Shown here piece after piece: positions 44,964 through 54,540 of a stretch of 64,000 bases of DNA. The notes beneath the pieces were generated by a model. It saw only the letters and a program-made list of their open reading frames with translations, was not told where the DNA came from and did no database searches. The translations under genes were made by a program, and so were the position numbers. Every line of letters begins with the position of its first letter. Position 1 is the first letter of the stretch. Location: NCBI GenBank assembly GCA_905182795.1, contig CAJJCZ010000003.1:1-64000 (forward strand), in the 5' to 3' direction. Origin of the DNA: an uncultured bacterium. Its GTDB lineage: Bacteria > Fidelibacterota > Marinisomatia > Marinisomatales > Marinisomataceae.

Positions 44964-45590
44964 ATGATTTATAAAATCAAAACATTCGCACTAAAACTTA
45001 TAATCCAATTTTTATATGGATTTAATAAGTGGACTGTAGTTGGAGAAGAAAATATCACCAACTTAATAGATAAGAAGCGATCTTTCATTTTGGTTACCTG
45101 GCATGGAAAGGTTTTATCTGTTTTTAAGTACTTTGCCAATAAAAACTATATTGGGCTTGCAAGTAAGAGTAGGGATGGGAGCCTAATTGTTGATGTAGGA
45201 ATAAAAATGGGTTATAAGTTTATCAGAGGTTCAAGTGGTAAGGGTGGTAGTGAAGCTTACAAAAATATGGTAAAACTACTGAAGGAGCCCTCGATTCAAC
45301 TTATTATCACTCCAGATGGTCCAACTGGGCCTGAGCATGTGCCAAAGGCGGGTGCGGTGCGCTTAGCAAGAGAAAGTGGTGTGCCCATTATACCAGTTAT
45401 TGGTCATGTATCAAAAAGTTGGAAGTTTAAAAATTGGCATACTTTTTATATTAGCAAACCCTTTAGTAGAACAAAAATGGTTGTTGGAGATCCTCTTTAT
45501 TTTAATAAAGAACAGTCTGTTGCTGACTGCTTAAGCATTGTTAAAGATTCTCTATTTTTAACAGACAAAAAGGCTTCCTCGGATGCATAA
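44964..45590 (+). CDS. DUF374 lysophospholipid acyltransferase-like protein (possible LpxJ-type)
   Basis: A 208-residue protein from ATG 44964, 4 bases after lpxB. It has one N-terminal hydrophobic stretch, VTWHGKVLSVFKYF with the H-G-K variant of the acyltransferase box (H47), GLASKSRDGSLI, FIRGSSGKGG, and IITPDGPTGPEHVPKAGAVRLAR followed by VPIIPV. This is the DUF374 family. From memory, the epsilonproteobacterial lipid A late acyltransferase LpxJ belongs here. Position between lpxB and lpxK fits a lipid A role, but substrate and activity are inferred. It overlaps lpxK by 8 bases. Confidence 0.85.
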   Translation: MIYKIKTFALKLIIQFLYGFNKWTVVGEENITNLIDKKRSFILVTWHGKVLSVFKYFANKNYIGLASKSRDGSLIVDVGIKMGYKFIRGSSGKGGSEAYKNMVKLLKEPSIQLIITPDGPTGPEHVPKAGAVRLARESGVPIIPVIGHVSKSWKFKNWHTFYISKPFSRTKMVVGDPLYFNKEQSVADCLSIVKDSLFLTDKKASSDA

Positions 45591-46581
45591 TATTATTAAA
45601 AAAATTTTATTTTTTTTCCCAATACATTTGATATTTATTAAAATAAAAAACTACTTATATGACAACGGTATTATAAGTCCTACCAAAATAAAGGCTAAAG
45701 TTATTAGTGTGGGAAATATTTCTTTAGGTGGTGCTGGGAAAACTCCTTTTACTATTGCTTTATCTAATTTTTTAAAGAATAAGAAGGGGTTTGCTGTTGG
45801 AGTAGTAACAAGGGGGTATGGAAGAAATAATAGCAATCATAATTTTTTATTCAACAACCATTCTTGGCAAGATTCTGGCGACGAAGCTATGGTTCTAAAA
45901 AACAATCTTTCTCCTTCTATACCAGTTTATATATCAGGTGATAAAATTTTGGGTGCAAAAGAGCTGTTAAAGCTTGGTTGTGATATTATTATACTAGATG
46001 ATGCTTTTCAACATCGCAAATTAGATCGAGATATTGATGTTGTGCTTTTAAGTCCTGATGAACTAAAAAATAAAAACAAAAGGACTTTCCCGTGGGGTTT
46101 GCTAAGGGAGCCATTTTATAATCTAGGGCGAGCTGATATTATCATTACTACTAAAATGAATTTATATACTGGCCAAATACCTCCAAGCAATAGTCTGCCT
46201 CTCAATATTAGCTTTCAAGAAGAACTATTGTCGTCAGATGATATATCTAAGATAACCGTAAAACAATTGTCAAAATTAAAAAATGTAATGTCCTTGTGTG
46301 GCATTGGTAAACCAGAAAGCTTTCAGCGGAGTTTAAAAAGCCTGGATATCAATGTTGAAAAGCATTTAACCTATTCTGATCATCATAATTTTACTAAAAA
46401 AGACATACTCACAATTCTTTCTAATATAGAAGAATATAATGTATGCTCAATCGTATGTACCGAAAAAGATTGGGTTAAATTGGTAGATTTTAAAGAAGAA
46501 ATAGGTATTCCAATTTATGCAGTTAAACTTAATTACTGCCTAAATAAAGACATTGAAGATGCAGTTTTATGTCTATTATAA
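45583..46581 (+). CDS. lpxK: Tetraacyldisaccharide 4'-kinase LpxK
   Basis: Phosphorylates the 4' position of the lipid A disaccharide at the inner membrane. The 332-residue protein has an N-terminal hydrophobic anchor (IKKILFFFPIHLIFIKI), VISVGNISLGGAGKTPFTIAL (P-loop), VVTRGYGRN, DSGDEAMVLKN, and IIILDDAFQHRKLDRDIDVVLL with its catalytic Asp/His. PWGLLREPFYNLGRADIII is conserved. It is the last lpx gene of this run; kdtA, frequent here in other genomes, is not in the window. Confidence 0.95.
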   Translation: MHNIIKKILFFFPIHLIFIKIKNYLYDNGIISPTKIKAKVISVGNISLGGAGKTPFTIALSNFLKNKKGFAVGVVTRGYGRNNSNHNFLFNNHSWQDSGDEAMVLKNNLSPSIPVYISGDKILGAKELLKLGCDIIILDDAFQHRKLDRDIDVVLLSPDELKNKNKRTFPWGLLREPFYNLGRADIIITTKMNLYTGQIPPSNSLPLNISFQEELLSSDDISKITVKQLSKLKNVMSLCGIGKPESFQRSLKSLDINVEKHLTYSDHHNFTKKDILTILSNIEEYNVCSIVCTEKDWVKLVDFKEEIGIPIYAVKLNYCLNKDIEDAVLCLL

Positions 46582-46585
46582 ATAT

Positions 46586-46614
46586 TTGACATTGCTTATG
46601 TTATAAGCTAAGTT
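46586..46614 (+). promoter_or_regulatory. Putative promoter with operator-like palindrome upstream of exbB
   Basis: A perfect TTGACA (46586-46591) is followed after 17 bases by TAAGTT, a weak -10 candidate. The spacer holds a perfect inverted repeat GCTTAT-GTT-ATAAGC (46594-46608). An AGGAGG ribosome site (46634-46639) precedes the exbB ATG. The palindrome could be an operator or a short hairpin behind lpxK; I cannot assign a regulator. Confidence 0.4.
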
Positions 46615-46645
46615 TTTGGACATTTAACACATTAGGAGGATTTAA

Positions 46646-47251
46646 ATGGTAGAATTATTTTTAGAAGGTGGCCCGTTTATGTGGCCAATTTTATTACTTT
46701 TATTAGCAGGCCTAGGGTTAGTCGGAGAGCGTGCATATTCATTAAATCAATCACAAGCCGATTCTGAAGGGTTTATGGACGCATTAAGACAGTCATTAAA
46801 GTCTGGTGGATCAAAAAAAGCTTTGGGTGTTTGTACTAGTCATGATGGACCTGTATCAAATATTTGTTCAGCTGGCTTAAAAAGGGTTGGTAAGGGAAGT
46901 GACCGAATAGAAAAAGCGATTGAAAACGCAGGGTCTCTGGAAATGGCTTTCTTAGAAAAAAATATGGGTTGGTTGACAGCAATTATTGCTATTGCACCGA
47001 TGATGGGCTTTACAGGAACTGTAGCTGGTATGATTTTTGCATTTGACGCTATTGCAGCGGCAAACGATATTTCGCCGGCAGTAGTGGCTGTAGGTATTTC
47101 TCAAGCATTGTTAACAACTGCTTTTGGATTAATTGTTGCGATGATTATTCAAATCGCTCAAAACTTCTTTTCTTCTATGATTGATGGAATGGTTTTAGAT
47201 ATGGAAGAAAGATCAATTGAGCTAACAGATCTCTTAAGAGACGCCAAATAA
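46646..47251 (+). CDS. exbB: MotA/TolQ/ExbB proton channel protein
   Basis: A 201-residue inner-membrane channel subunit with three membrane segments: LEGGPFMWPILLLLLAGLGLVGERAY, then two helices in the C-terminal half (GWLTAIIAIAPMMGFTGTVAGMI and ISQALLTTAFGLIVAMIIQI). These contain the conserved P-x-x-G-x-x-G-T-V and T-T-x-x-G elements. With ExbD and TonB it converts the proton gradient into force for outer-membrane import. The AGGAGG site gives a clear start. It is first of four genes (exbB, exbD, exbD, tonB). Confidence 0.93.
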   Translation: MVELFLEGGPFMWPILLLLLAGLGLVGERAYSLNQSQADSEGFMDALRQSLKSGGSKKALGVCTSHDGPVSNICSAGLKRVGKGSDRIEKAIENAGSLEMAFLEKNMGWLTAIIAIAPMMGFTGTVAGMIFAFDAIAAANDISPAVVAVGISQALLTTAFGLIVAMIIQIAQNFFSSMIDGMVLDMEERSIELTDLLRDAK

Positions 47252-47258
47252 TTTTTAA

Positions 47259-47657
47259 ATGGCTATAAGAGAGAGAAAAGCTAGAACTGGAACTATTCCT
47301 GATGGTGGAATGGCAGATATTGCCTTTTTGTTGTTAATATTCTTCTTAGTAACTACAACTATCGACATGGATAAAGGGTTAGGAATCATTTTACCGGCGG
47401 AAGGTCAAGAACTAGAAATCAATAAGAAAAATATTCTTAATTGTTTAATTAGCGCTTCTGGCGCTGTTTTGCTTGGCGGTGAACCTGTAGAGCTAAAAAA
47501 CTTGAGCCGAAGGGTCCAAGAAAAATTGAGAGAAAATGACAAACTAATTGTATCTGTAAAGGCTCATGAAAAAGCACAATATGATGTATATATACAAGTC
47601 TTAGATCAATTAAAATTAGCAAAAGCTACTCGTATATCAATAGCGGAGACAGAATGA
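47259..47657 (+). CDS. exbD: ExbD/TolR family biopolymer transport protein (first copy)
   Basis: A 132-residue ExbD with a short basic N-terminus, one membrane helix containing the essential Asp (PDGGMADIAFLLLIFFLVTTTID), and a periplasmic domain rich in beta structure. It lies 7 bases after exbB and overlaps the second copy by 4 bases. Motors with two different ExbD proteins are known in Bacteroidota and some other phyla. Confidence 0.9.
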   Translation: MAIRERKARTGTIPDGGMADIAFLLLIFFLVTTTIDMDKGLGIILPAEGQELEINKKNILNCLISASGAVLLGGEPVELKNLSRRVQEKLRENDKLIVSVKAHEKAQYDVYIQVLDQLKLAKATRISIAETE

Positions 47658-48067
47658 AATTTAGAAGAAAGTCTGGCGTAGAATCAAAAATATCAACCTC
47701 CTCAATGCCTGATATTATATTTATGCTTCTTATCTTTTTTATGGTTACAACCGTATTAAGAGAATATTCAGGTCTTCCAGTTTCTTTGCCTAAGGCAGAG
47801 CGTATTGAAAAACTAGAGTCTAAAAGACACACATCAGACATATGGGTATCTAAAGATGGATTAATATCTATCGAAGATAAATTATTTAGCAATGACGACG
47901 TACGTCACGTAATGTATGAAAAAAGAGCTTCGGACCCACAACTAACAGTCTCATTGAAGGCCGATCAAGCTGCAAGAATGGAAATTATTTCTGGAATACA
48001 CAATGAGTTAAGAAAAGCTGATGCTCTTAAATTAAATTATTCTACTAAAGTAAAGGCACCTAATTAA
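47654..48067 (+). CDS. exbD: ExbD/TolR family biopolymer transport protein (second copy)
   Basis: A 137-residue paralogue of the preceding gene with the same layout: basic N-terminus, membrane helix with the functional Asp (SSMPDIIFMLLIFFMVTTVL), LPVSLPKAE, and a periplasmic domain. It is clearly diverged from the first copy after the helix, so the two are probably non-redundant subunits. It shares one base with the tonB start. Confidence 0.9.
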   Translation: MKFRRKSGVESKISTSSMPDIIFMLLIFFMVTTVLREYSGLPVSLPKAERIEKLESKRHTSDIWVSKDGLISIEDKLFSNDDVRHVMYEKRASDPQLTVSLKADQAARMEIISGIHNELRKADALKLNYSTKVKAPN

Positions 48068-48765
48068 TGGATTTTGATACTATAAAAAAATTCTTTTCAA
48101 AAATTAGCCCTGTGTCCTCAGCTGTTAATTTCTTATTAACTCGCGCAAAACTCTCTGAATACACCTTAAAACAAAAATATTCTACTGTATTAAGAATTGG
48201 TGGTTTGTTTGGCTGTATTTTAACATTATTAAGTTTTTATAGCTTACAACGCTTTGAAAATGATATCGAAATTGAAACAGAAGGTCAAATTATTATTGAG
48301 AATATTGAAATACCGGAGACGCAACAATTTGAAACGCCTCCACCGCCTGCTAGGCCCTCTATCCCTGTAGAATCAGAAGATGACGATCTTGCAGATGACC
48401 TAACAATTGAGGAAACAGATTTAGATAATTTTGATGCGTGGGATGCACCACCTCCACCTCCATCTGGTCCACAAGTAAAATTTATTCCATATGATAAGGC
48501 TCCTGTCCCATTGATGCCCATTAGGCCAGTATACCCAGACATTGCACAAGAAGCGGGTATTGAAGGTCAGGTAATTGTTCAGTGCTTTATTGATAAAAAA
48601 GGGAAAGTAACAGAAACAATTATTCTTAAGGGTATCCCAAATACGGGCTTAAATGAGTCGGCTGTTGCAGCTCTTAGAAAAACACGATTTAGACCAGCTA
48701 AACAACGTGAGACTAAGGTCGGTGTGTGGATTACCATCCCAATTAATTTTACTCTACAAAACTAA
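48067..48765 (+). CDS. tonB: Energy transducer TonB
   Basis: A 232-residue protein with a cytoplasmic N-terminus, one membrane helix at about 40-60 (TVLRIGGLFGCILTLLSFYS), a periplasmic acidic and proline-rich spacer (ETPPPPARPSIPVE; DAPPPPPSGPQ) and the C-terminal TonB domain. The last reads PVYPDIAQEAGIEGQVIVQC, then GLNESAVAALRKTRFRPAKQ and IPINFTLQN. It should contact receptors such as the one at the left edge. Its end overlaps the convergent FAH-family gene by 4 bases. Confidence 0.93.
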   Translation: MDFDTIKKFFSKISPVSSAVNFLLTRAKLSEYTLKQKYSTVLRIGGLFGCILTLLSFYSLQRFENDIEIETEGQIIIENIEIPETQQFETPPPPARPSIPVESEDDDLADDLTIEETDLDNFDAWDAPPPPPSGPQVKFIPYDKAPVPLMPIRPVYPDIAQEAGIEGQVIVQCFIDKKGKVTETIILKGIPNTGLNESAVAALRKTRFRPAKQRETKVGVWITIPINFTLQN

Positions 48766-49424
48766 TCTAAAACAGAAAGTTTATTTAGGGTAGTGTCTCC
48801 AAAACCTATTTCAATTTTATCGCCAACCTTTAAAGGGCCAACCCCTTCCGGAGTACCGGTAAATATTAAATCTCCCTCGATAAGAGGAATTTTATTCGAT
48901 AAAAAATGAATTTGTTCCGCAAAAGAAAATATCATCTGTTTTGAGTTCCCCTTCTGCTTTTTTCTATCATTAAGGTTTAGCCAAAAATCTTCTTCAATTG
49001 TCTGCTCTGTAAAGTCTGAAACAACCGCAGATCCTAAAAAAGATTTTGATAGAAGCCAGGGCAGCTTATCGTTCTTTAGCTGAGTTTGGTAGTTTCGCTT
49101 AGTTAAATCAATTCCTATGGTATATCCACTTACAAAAGACATGGAATCTTGAATTGAAGTACTTGTGCCATTTTTCCCAATTAACAATACAACTTCTACT
49201 TCATATTGAATTTCTTCATTTTCAGATAAATAAATTCTATTTGTTGTATTTAATGCTGGAAGTGATTTTTGAAAAAAGAAGGGTTCTTTTGGTGTAGTAT
49301 TCTTTAATTCTTTAATGTGTGCACTATAGTTACGCCCAATACAATAAATATTTCTTACTAAAACTTCATCCCCATTCTTTTTTTTAATATGATATTTTTT
49401 CAAAATTAGCCTATTTTTTTTCAA
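48762..49424 (-). CDS. Fumarylacetoacetate hydrolase (FAH) family protein
   Basis: A 220-residue single-domain FAH-fold hydrolase or decarboxylase. [29 protein letters not shown] (metal-binding Glu residues), [14 protein letters not shown], and [19 protein letters not shown] are typical motifs. Small members act as acylpyruvases or oxaloacetate decarboxylases; next to succinate dehydrogenase an oxaloacetate-related role is attractive but only inferred. It overlaps sdhB by 14 bases. Confidence 0.85.
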   Translation of the reverse strand: MKKNRLILKKYHIKKKNGDEVLVRNIYCIGRNYSAHIKELKNTTPKEPFFFQKSLPALNTTNRIYLSENEEIQYEVEVVLLIGKNGTSTSIQDSMSFVSGYTIGIDLTKRNYQTQLKNDKLPWLLSKSFLGSAVVSDFTEQTIEEDFWLNLNDRKKQKGNSKQMIFSFAEQIHFLSNKIPLIEGDLIFTGTPEGVGPLKVGDKIEIGFGDTTLNKLSVLD

Positions 49425-50169
49425 AAAGATTAGAGGCCTGCGCCTTGATAAACTCTCTGTTTAATCGAGCGATGTTGGTCTGTCCAATTTCTTTTGGGCA
49501 TTCCGCAGAACATGCCCCTGTGTTTGTACAGGCTCCAAACCCTTCTGCGTCCATAGTTGCAACCATCTTATTAACTCTTTCTTTTTTTTCTTTTTCTCCT
49601 TGAGGCAATAATGCTAAATGGGATACTTTTGCCGAAGTAAACAACATGGCTGAAGAATTTTTACAGGCTGCCACACAAGCGCCACAACCAATACATGCTG
49701 CAGAAAGAAATGCTTCGTCGGCATTGCTTTTGTCAATTGGGATTTGATTAGCTTCACCCGCTTCACCAGTATTCACGGATACAAATCCAGCAGATGAAAT
49801 AATACGGTCAAAAGACTGTCTATCTACCGACAAGTCTTTAATCACGCCAAATGATTTGGCTCTAAAAGGTTCTAATAAAATATCATCTTCATCATTAAAC
49901 GATCTCATATGTAACTGACAAACAGTGGTAGCTTTCTGGGGGCCGTGGGGTCGTCCATTAATCATAAAACCGCATGAACCACATATTCCCTCTCTACAGT
50001 CGTGGTCAAAAGCAACTGGGTCTTGTTGTTCTTTAATTAGCTTGTTGTTTAAAATATCTAACATTTCTAAAAAAGAAATATTCGGATCAACGTTTTCAAG
50101 TCGATATTTGTGAAGCTTTCCTTCGGTCTTATTAGATTTTTGTCTCCAAATTTTTAAATTAATATTCAT
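49411..50169 (-). CDS. sdhB: Succinate dehydrogenase/fumarate reductase iron-sulfur subunit
   Basis: A 252-residue electron-transfer subunit. The [2Fe-2S] ligands are in [10 protein letters not shown] and a later VCQLH; the [4Fe-4S] and [3Fe-4S] ligands are in [13 protein letters not shown] and [12 protein letters not shown]. Cys positions match the Bacteroidota-type quinol:fumarate reductase/succinate dehydrogenase. The start shares one base with the sdhA stop. Confidence 0.95.
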   Translation of the reverse strand: MNINLKIWRQKSNKTEGKLHKYRLENVDPNISFLEMLDILNNKLIKEQQDPVAFDHDCREGICGSCGFMINGRPHGPQKATTVCQLHMRSFNDEDDILLEPFRAKSFGVIKDLSVDRQSFDRIISSAGFVSVNTGEAGEANQIPIDKSNADEAFLSAACIGCGACVAACKNSSAMLFTSAKVSHLALLPQGEKEKKERVNKMVATMDAEGFGACTNTGACSAECPKEIGQTNIARLNREFIKAQASNLFEKK

Positions 50170-52091
50170 TACTTATAGCTTCTTGTCTTTAGTTTGACAT
50201 TATTATACTTTAAATCTTCTTTAAACAGGTGGGGCTTACCGTCTTTATTATATCCCCAAGCAGCAACATATTTAAAATCCGTATCATTTCTTTCGGCTTC
50301 GTTTTCTTTTGTTTGGTATTCTTCTCTAAAATGTCCACCGCAAGATTCGTTTCTGTCTAAAGCGTCATATGCCATTAATTCTGCTAACTCTATAAAATCT
50401 TTTAATCTTAGCGCTTTTTCTAGTTCTTGATTCATGTCTTTGTCGCTGCCCGGTATAGAAACATTTTTCCAAAATTTTTCTTTTATTTTTGGTATAGAAC
50501 TGATTGCATTTTCTAAACCCTCTTTGTTTCGTGCCATCCCCACCTTATCCCAAACAATCTTACCAAGCTCTCTATGAACTTCATCCACAACCAACTCTCC
50601 CTTGATAGACATAATCTGTTCAATGTCTTTTTCTGTTTCTTTAACTGCGTCCAAAAATTCTTTTTGTTCGGTTTTGTTTGAAAAATTAGGTTTTTCTTTG
50701 GCTAAATAATCCATTACTGTGTGGGGAGAAATAAAATAGCCGTCTGCTAGTCCTTGCATTAGGGCGCTGGCGCCCAAGCGGTTAGCTCCATGATCTGAAA
50801 AATTACTTTCCCCAATAGAAAAAAGTCCAGGAATGGTTGTCATTAAATTATAATCAACCCACAAACCTCCCATTGTATAATGAACAGCTGGATATATTTT
50901 CATCGGGGTTTTGTAGGGATTTTCATCTGTGATATTCTGATACATGTCAAATAAATTTCCATACTTTTCCTTAATATAGTCTTTGCCTTTTTCTTGTATT
51001 GCTTTTTTGAAGTCAAGATAAACAGCAATACCTGTATTGCCAACACCCTGACCATTATCACAAACTTCTTTTGCTCTCCTACTAGCTACGTCCCTAGGAA
51101 CAAGGTTCCCAAAGGCTGGGTAAATTCTTTCTAAATAATAGTCTCTTTCTTCTTCTGGAATATCAGACGCTTTTCTTGTGTCGTTCTTTTTCTTGGGCAC
51201 CCATACTCGACCATCGTTTCGCAAGCTTTCGCTCATCAAAGTTAACTTAGACTGAAAATCATTTTTTACCGGAATACAGGTTGGGTGGATTTGAGTAAAA
51301 CTTGGGTTTGCAAACAAGGCGCCTTTTTTATGCGCTCTCCAATTTGCAGTAACATTACTGGCCATTGCATTGGTAGATAGGTAGTAAACATTAGAATATC
51401 CTCCTGTAGCTAAAATTACTACATCAGCAGAGTGCGCTTCAATTTTTCCATCTAATAAATTTCTTGTTATAACGCCTTTGGCTTTTCCGTCTACAGTCAC
51501 AATGTCTAACATATCATGTCTTGGGTAAAACTTAACTTTTTTCGCATTTGTTTGTCTACTTAAAGCAGAATATGCCCCCAAAAGCAGTTGTTGGCCAGTT
51601 TGACCCCTAGCATAGAAAGTACGAGAAACTTGAACGCCGCCAAATGATCGATTATCTAACAACCCCCCATATTCTCTTGCAAAAGGAACTCCTTGCGCAA
51701 CACATTGATCAATAATGTTTGCACTTAATTCTGCTAAGCGATATACATTGTCTTCTCTGGACCTAAAGTCCCCTCCTTTAATAGTGTCATAAAAGAGTCT
51801 CATAACACTGTCGCCATCTTTTTTATAGTTTTTTGCTGCATTAATACCGCCTTGGGCAGCAATGCTGTGTGCTCTCCTAGGAGATTCATGATAAGAAAAA
51901 GCATGTATATTAAATCCTTTTTCTGCTAGCGTGGCCGCGGCAGAAGCCCCAGCTAATCCTGTACCAATAATAATAACCTTATATTTATTTGCTTCTTCTG
52001 GACTCAGGTGGTTGAGTGTTTTTTTATAGTCTTCCCACTTAGTGTGAAGGTCTCCGTTGGGGGATTTGGCATTAAGTATAAAGTCTTTCAT
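50169..52091 (-). CDS. sdhA: Succinate dehydrogenase/fumarate reductase flavoprotein subunit
   Basis: Catalytic subunit with covalent FAD. The ATG at 52091 gives 640 residues and starts in the normal place after sdhC; a longer frame would run into sdh[22 protein letters not shown] binds [23 protein letters not shown] contains the FAD-linking His; [10 protein letters not shown] and [10 protein letters not shown] are active-site regions; and [20 protein letters not shown] completes the pattern. The order is sdhC-sdhA-sdhB, the type B complex layout. Confidence 0.95.
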   Translation of the reverse strand: MKDFILNAKSPNGDLHTKWEDYKKTLNHLSPEEANKYKVIIIGTGLAGASAAATLAEKGFNIHAFSYHESPRRAHSIAAQGGINAAKNYKKDGDSVMRLFYDTIKGGDFRSREDNVYRLAELSANIIDQCVAQGVPFAREYGGLLDNRSFGGVQVSRTFYARGQTGQQLLLGAYSALSRQTNAKKVKFYPRHDMLDIVTVDGKAKGVITRNLLDGKIEAHSADVVILATGGYSNVYYLSTNAMASNVTANWRAHKKGALFANPSFTQIHPTCIPVKNDFQSKLTLMSESLRNDGRVWVPKKKNDTRKASDIPEEERDYYLERIYPAFGNLVPRDVASRRAKEVCDNGQGVGNTGIAVYLDFKKAIQEKGKDYIKEKYGNLFDMYQNITDENPYKTPMKIYPAVHYTMGGLWVDYNLMTTIPGLFSIGESNFSDHGANRLGASALMQGLADGYFISPHTVMDYLAKEKPNFSNKTEQKEFLDAVKETEKDIEQIMSIKGELVVDEVHRELGKIVWDKVGMARNKEGLENAISSIPKIKEKFWKNVSIPGSDKDMNQELEKALRLKDFIELAELMAYDALDRNESCGGHFREEYQTKENEAERNDTDFKYVAAWGYNKDGKPHLFKEDLKYNNVKLKTRSYK

Positions 52092-52093
52092 GG

Positions 52094-52753
52094 CTATATA
52101 ATCCTTACAAGAAACCCAAACCATACCGGGATAGAAATAAATCCAAGAGGAATCCAAAACCAAAATATAACAGATAAATTATTGTATATCTTTTCATATT
52201 CCGTTCCAACAATACCGAGGGTTTGACCAGCAGAAGAAAATCCATGCTTAAGATGGTAGCCAAGTAAGGCAATAGCAATAATATAAAAAACTGAAAAAAA
52301 TGGGTTTGCAAAACCTACTTCATCGCCCAACACAACCTCGTAATAACTCATTCCCTGAAGATCGTAATTAAACTTATACCAAAAGGTGGCCCAGTGGGTT
52401 GCTAAAAAAATAAAAATAACGCTGCCTGTAAAGGCTGCATATCGCGCAGAAGATGGAGTATTTTCTTTGCTGTATGATTCTGTTTTTTCTTTTGCTTTTC
52501 TATTTTCCCACCACAATAATATACCGTTATATGCGTGACTCAATACAAAGGCTAGTAAAAAAAACTCTGCGATTCTTATTAAGAAGCCCAACTTATGAAG
52601 CTTTTCAACATATCCGTTAAACGCTGCCTCACCTACAAAAAGAAATAAATTTCCGAGTAGGTGGAATGCCATAAAGAAGGATAGCAATAATCCTGTTATT
52701 GCCATTAAAATTTTTCTTCCAATTGAAGATGTTAATATTTGAAATATAGACAT
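52094..52753 (-). CDS. sdhC: Succinate dehydrogenase cytochrome b subunit
   Basis: A 219-residue protein with five predicted membrane helices, the single-polypeptide diheme anchor of type B succinate:quinone oxidoreductases. Candidate heme-ligand His residues are in [22 protein letters not shown] and [11 protein letters not shown] 52753 is preferred over the upstream in-frame start because [20 protein letters not shown] matches the family N-terminus. It is divergent from the gamma-glutamyltransferase-like gene. Confidence 0.9.
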   Translation of the reverse strand: MSIFQILTSSIGRKILMAITGLLLSFFMAFHLLGNLFLFVGEAAFNGYVEKLHKLGFLIRIAEFFLLAFVLSHAYNGILLWWENRKAKEKTESYSKENTPSSARYAAFTGSVIFIFLATHWATFWYKFNYDLQGMSYYEVVLGDEVGFANPFFSVFYIIAIALLGYHLKHGFSSAGQTLGIVGTEYEKIYNNLSVIFWFWIPLGFISIPVWFGFLVRII

Positions 52754-52817
52754 AAATTTACTTGGTCCTGAAGTCAATGTTATAACCCGTTTTGATAAAG
52801 GTAAAGACAAAAAAAAT

Positions 52818-54203
52818 ATGGTAAAAAAAAATAAAGTTGCTGGCGGACATCATAATACTGTTGATTCTGCATATAATATTTTAAAAGCAGGTGGAAATGC
52901 GTTTGATGCTGCAATAGCGGGAGTTTTTTCTTCGATGTCCTGTGAATATTTATACACTGGGGCTGCAAGCGGAGGGGCGATGTTGGTGAAAAAAAACGAT
53001 TCTCCTCCTAAAATAATAGACTTCTTTGTTGAGACGCCTGCAATTGATTCTTTAAAAGTTAAAGACTTCAAAACAATCCATGCTGACTTTGGAGACACAA
53101 AACAAGAGTTCAATATTGGTGTTGGCTCTGTTGGTATTCCCGGAACTTTACCGGGATTAATTGAAATACATAAAAATTATGGGACTCTGCCTTTCTCTGT
53201 TTTGGTTGAGCAGGCAATTGATTTAGCAAAAAACGGTTGTTTAATATCTGAAAATCAAGAATATCTGTCTAAGGTATTATATCCGGTTATATCAAGCTCT
53301 GCAAAACTTGAGTCTCTTTTTACCAAACAAAATTCTTTACTCAAACAGGGGGATTCTTTTTTTAATAAAGATTTTGGGTCATTTTTAGAGCAGTTTCTTT
53401 ATGAGGATGCAAATACGTTTTATAAAAATGAGGTTTGCCCTCTTTTCTATAGGGCCCTTAAGGTTGGTGGGATTATCAGCTTAGAAGACTTACAAGAATA
53501 TACTCCCAAAAAAAGAGTTCCTCTCAAAACGAATTATCGCAATCATGATATTTTTATGAATCCTTCCCCCTCTACTGGGGGAGGGTTAATTAATAGAGGA
53601 TTAGCCGAGCTTAAAGGGTTTGATAGGGTCTCTAAAGAAAACGTGGAGCATGCCTTATATAAAATAAAAAGTATGAAAGAGGAAGATATGGTTGGTTCTA
53701 CCACACACCTTAGCGTCGTTGATAAAGAAAATAATGTAGCTTCAGTTACTACAACAAACGGAGTTGGAGCTGGGTTTATAATCCCCGGAACGGGTATAAT
53801 GCCAAACAATATGTTGGGAGAAAAACATTTAAATATCCACGGTTTTCATAATTGGAAAACTAAACAAAGAATACCAAGCAATATTTGTCCGACGTTAATT
53901 ATTGACAATAAAAATGGTCTAACTACTTTGGGTTCTGCTGGAAGTAGCAGGATTATTTCTGCAACCATGTCTGTAATAGCCGATCTAATCAATAATGGAG
54001 TTTCGTTGAGTGAGGCTGTTTCTAATCCAAGGATTCATCTTGAAGGAAATATTCTACATTGTGAGCCAGACGTTGTTCATCCAAAATATAAAACAAAAGA
54101 TGTGGTTATTTGGGAAGAAAAAAGCATGTACTTTGGTGGCGTTAATGCCTGTAGTCTATCAAGCTCTGTTGCCGACGAGCGCAGAAGTGGGGCTTCAATT
54201 TAA
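52818..54203 (+). CDS. Gamma-glutamyltransferase family protein without signal peptide
   Basis: A 461-residue Ntn-hydrolase precursor. AYNILKAGGNAFDAAIAGVF and GGAMLVKK match the GGT N-terminal half; the catalytic Thr is the first T of GSTTHLSVVDKENNVAS; GFIIPGTGIMPNNML and LGSAGSSRIISATMSVIAD follow as in GGT. Two departures are visible: no signal peptide, and the substrate-binding Arg of DxRExAP is replaced (DFFVETP). The subgroup with DFFVxTP exists in other bacteria, and its substrate is not known to me. It converges on the TMEM220-like gene with a 1-base gap. Confidence 0.83.
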   Translation: MVKKNKVAGGHHNTVDSAYNILKAGGNAFDAAIAGVFSSMSCEYLYTGAASGGAMLVKKNDSPPKIIDFFVETPAIDSLKVKDFKTIHADFGDTKQEFNIGVGSVGIPGTLPGLIEIHKNYGTLPFSVLVEQAIDLAKNGCLISENQEYLSKVLYPVISSSAKLESLFTKQNSLLKQGDSFFNKDFGSFLEQFLYEDANTFYKNEVCPLFYRALKVGGIISLEDLQEYTPKKRVPLKTNYRNHDIFMNPSPSTGGGLINRGLAELKGFDRVSKENVEHALYKIKSMKEEDMVGSTTHLSVVDKENNVASVTTTNGVGAGFIIPGTGIMPNNMLGEKHLNIHGFHNWKTKQRIPSNICPTLIIDNKNGLTTLGSAGSSRIISATMSVIADLINNGVSLSEAVSNPRIHLEGNILHCEPDVVHPKYKTKDVVIWEEKSMYFGGVNACSLSSSVADERRSGASI

Positions 54204-54204
54204 G

Positions 54205-54540
54205 TCAACGATATTTTTGTAAATAAACCCAAAAAGACCCTAGTAATAACCCAACTCCTTCTCTTTGATATTCTAATAGACCTGTCATCATATTGTCTGC
54301 CTGATAATAAAAAGACGTATCTAAAATCCCTAAAAAAATTAAGACCCCCACAATAAAAAGTGTTGTAGAGAAAAAATTTTGAATCTTTAAAGACAGTATC
54401 TTTTTGGGTATAATGGAAATTATTGCTATCATCAAATAAGTGGGGACCCAAATAAACCAATCTGGATCATTAATATTTAGTAGTCCAAAAATAAAAAATA
54501 TGGTAGCCCCTAACCAAGTCATACTTAGTGGGACAACCAA
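54205..54540 (-). CDS. TMEM220-like small membrane protein
   Basis: A 111-residue protein with about four membrane helices. NINDPDWFIWVPTYL near residue 22 resembles the NDPDP-x-x-W motif of the TMEM220 family, and YQREGVGLLLGSFWV resembles its C-terminal block. The function of that family is unknown. It overlaps the C26-peptidase end by 16 bases and is the last gene of the minus-strand run of three. Confidence 0.65.
   Translation of the reverse strand: MVVPLSMTWLGATIFFIFGLLNINDPDWFIWVPTYLMIAIISIIPKKILSLKIQNFFSTTLFIVGVLIFLGILDTSFYYQADNMMTGLLEYQREGVGLLLGSFWVYLQKYR

Noticed and set aside
54200..54460. Alternative minus-strand frame of 86 codons in the TMEM220-like region
   Set aside because: The frame at 54205-54540 has coherent membrane helices and a family-like NDPD motif, while this one does not.
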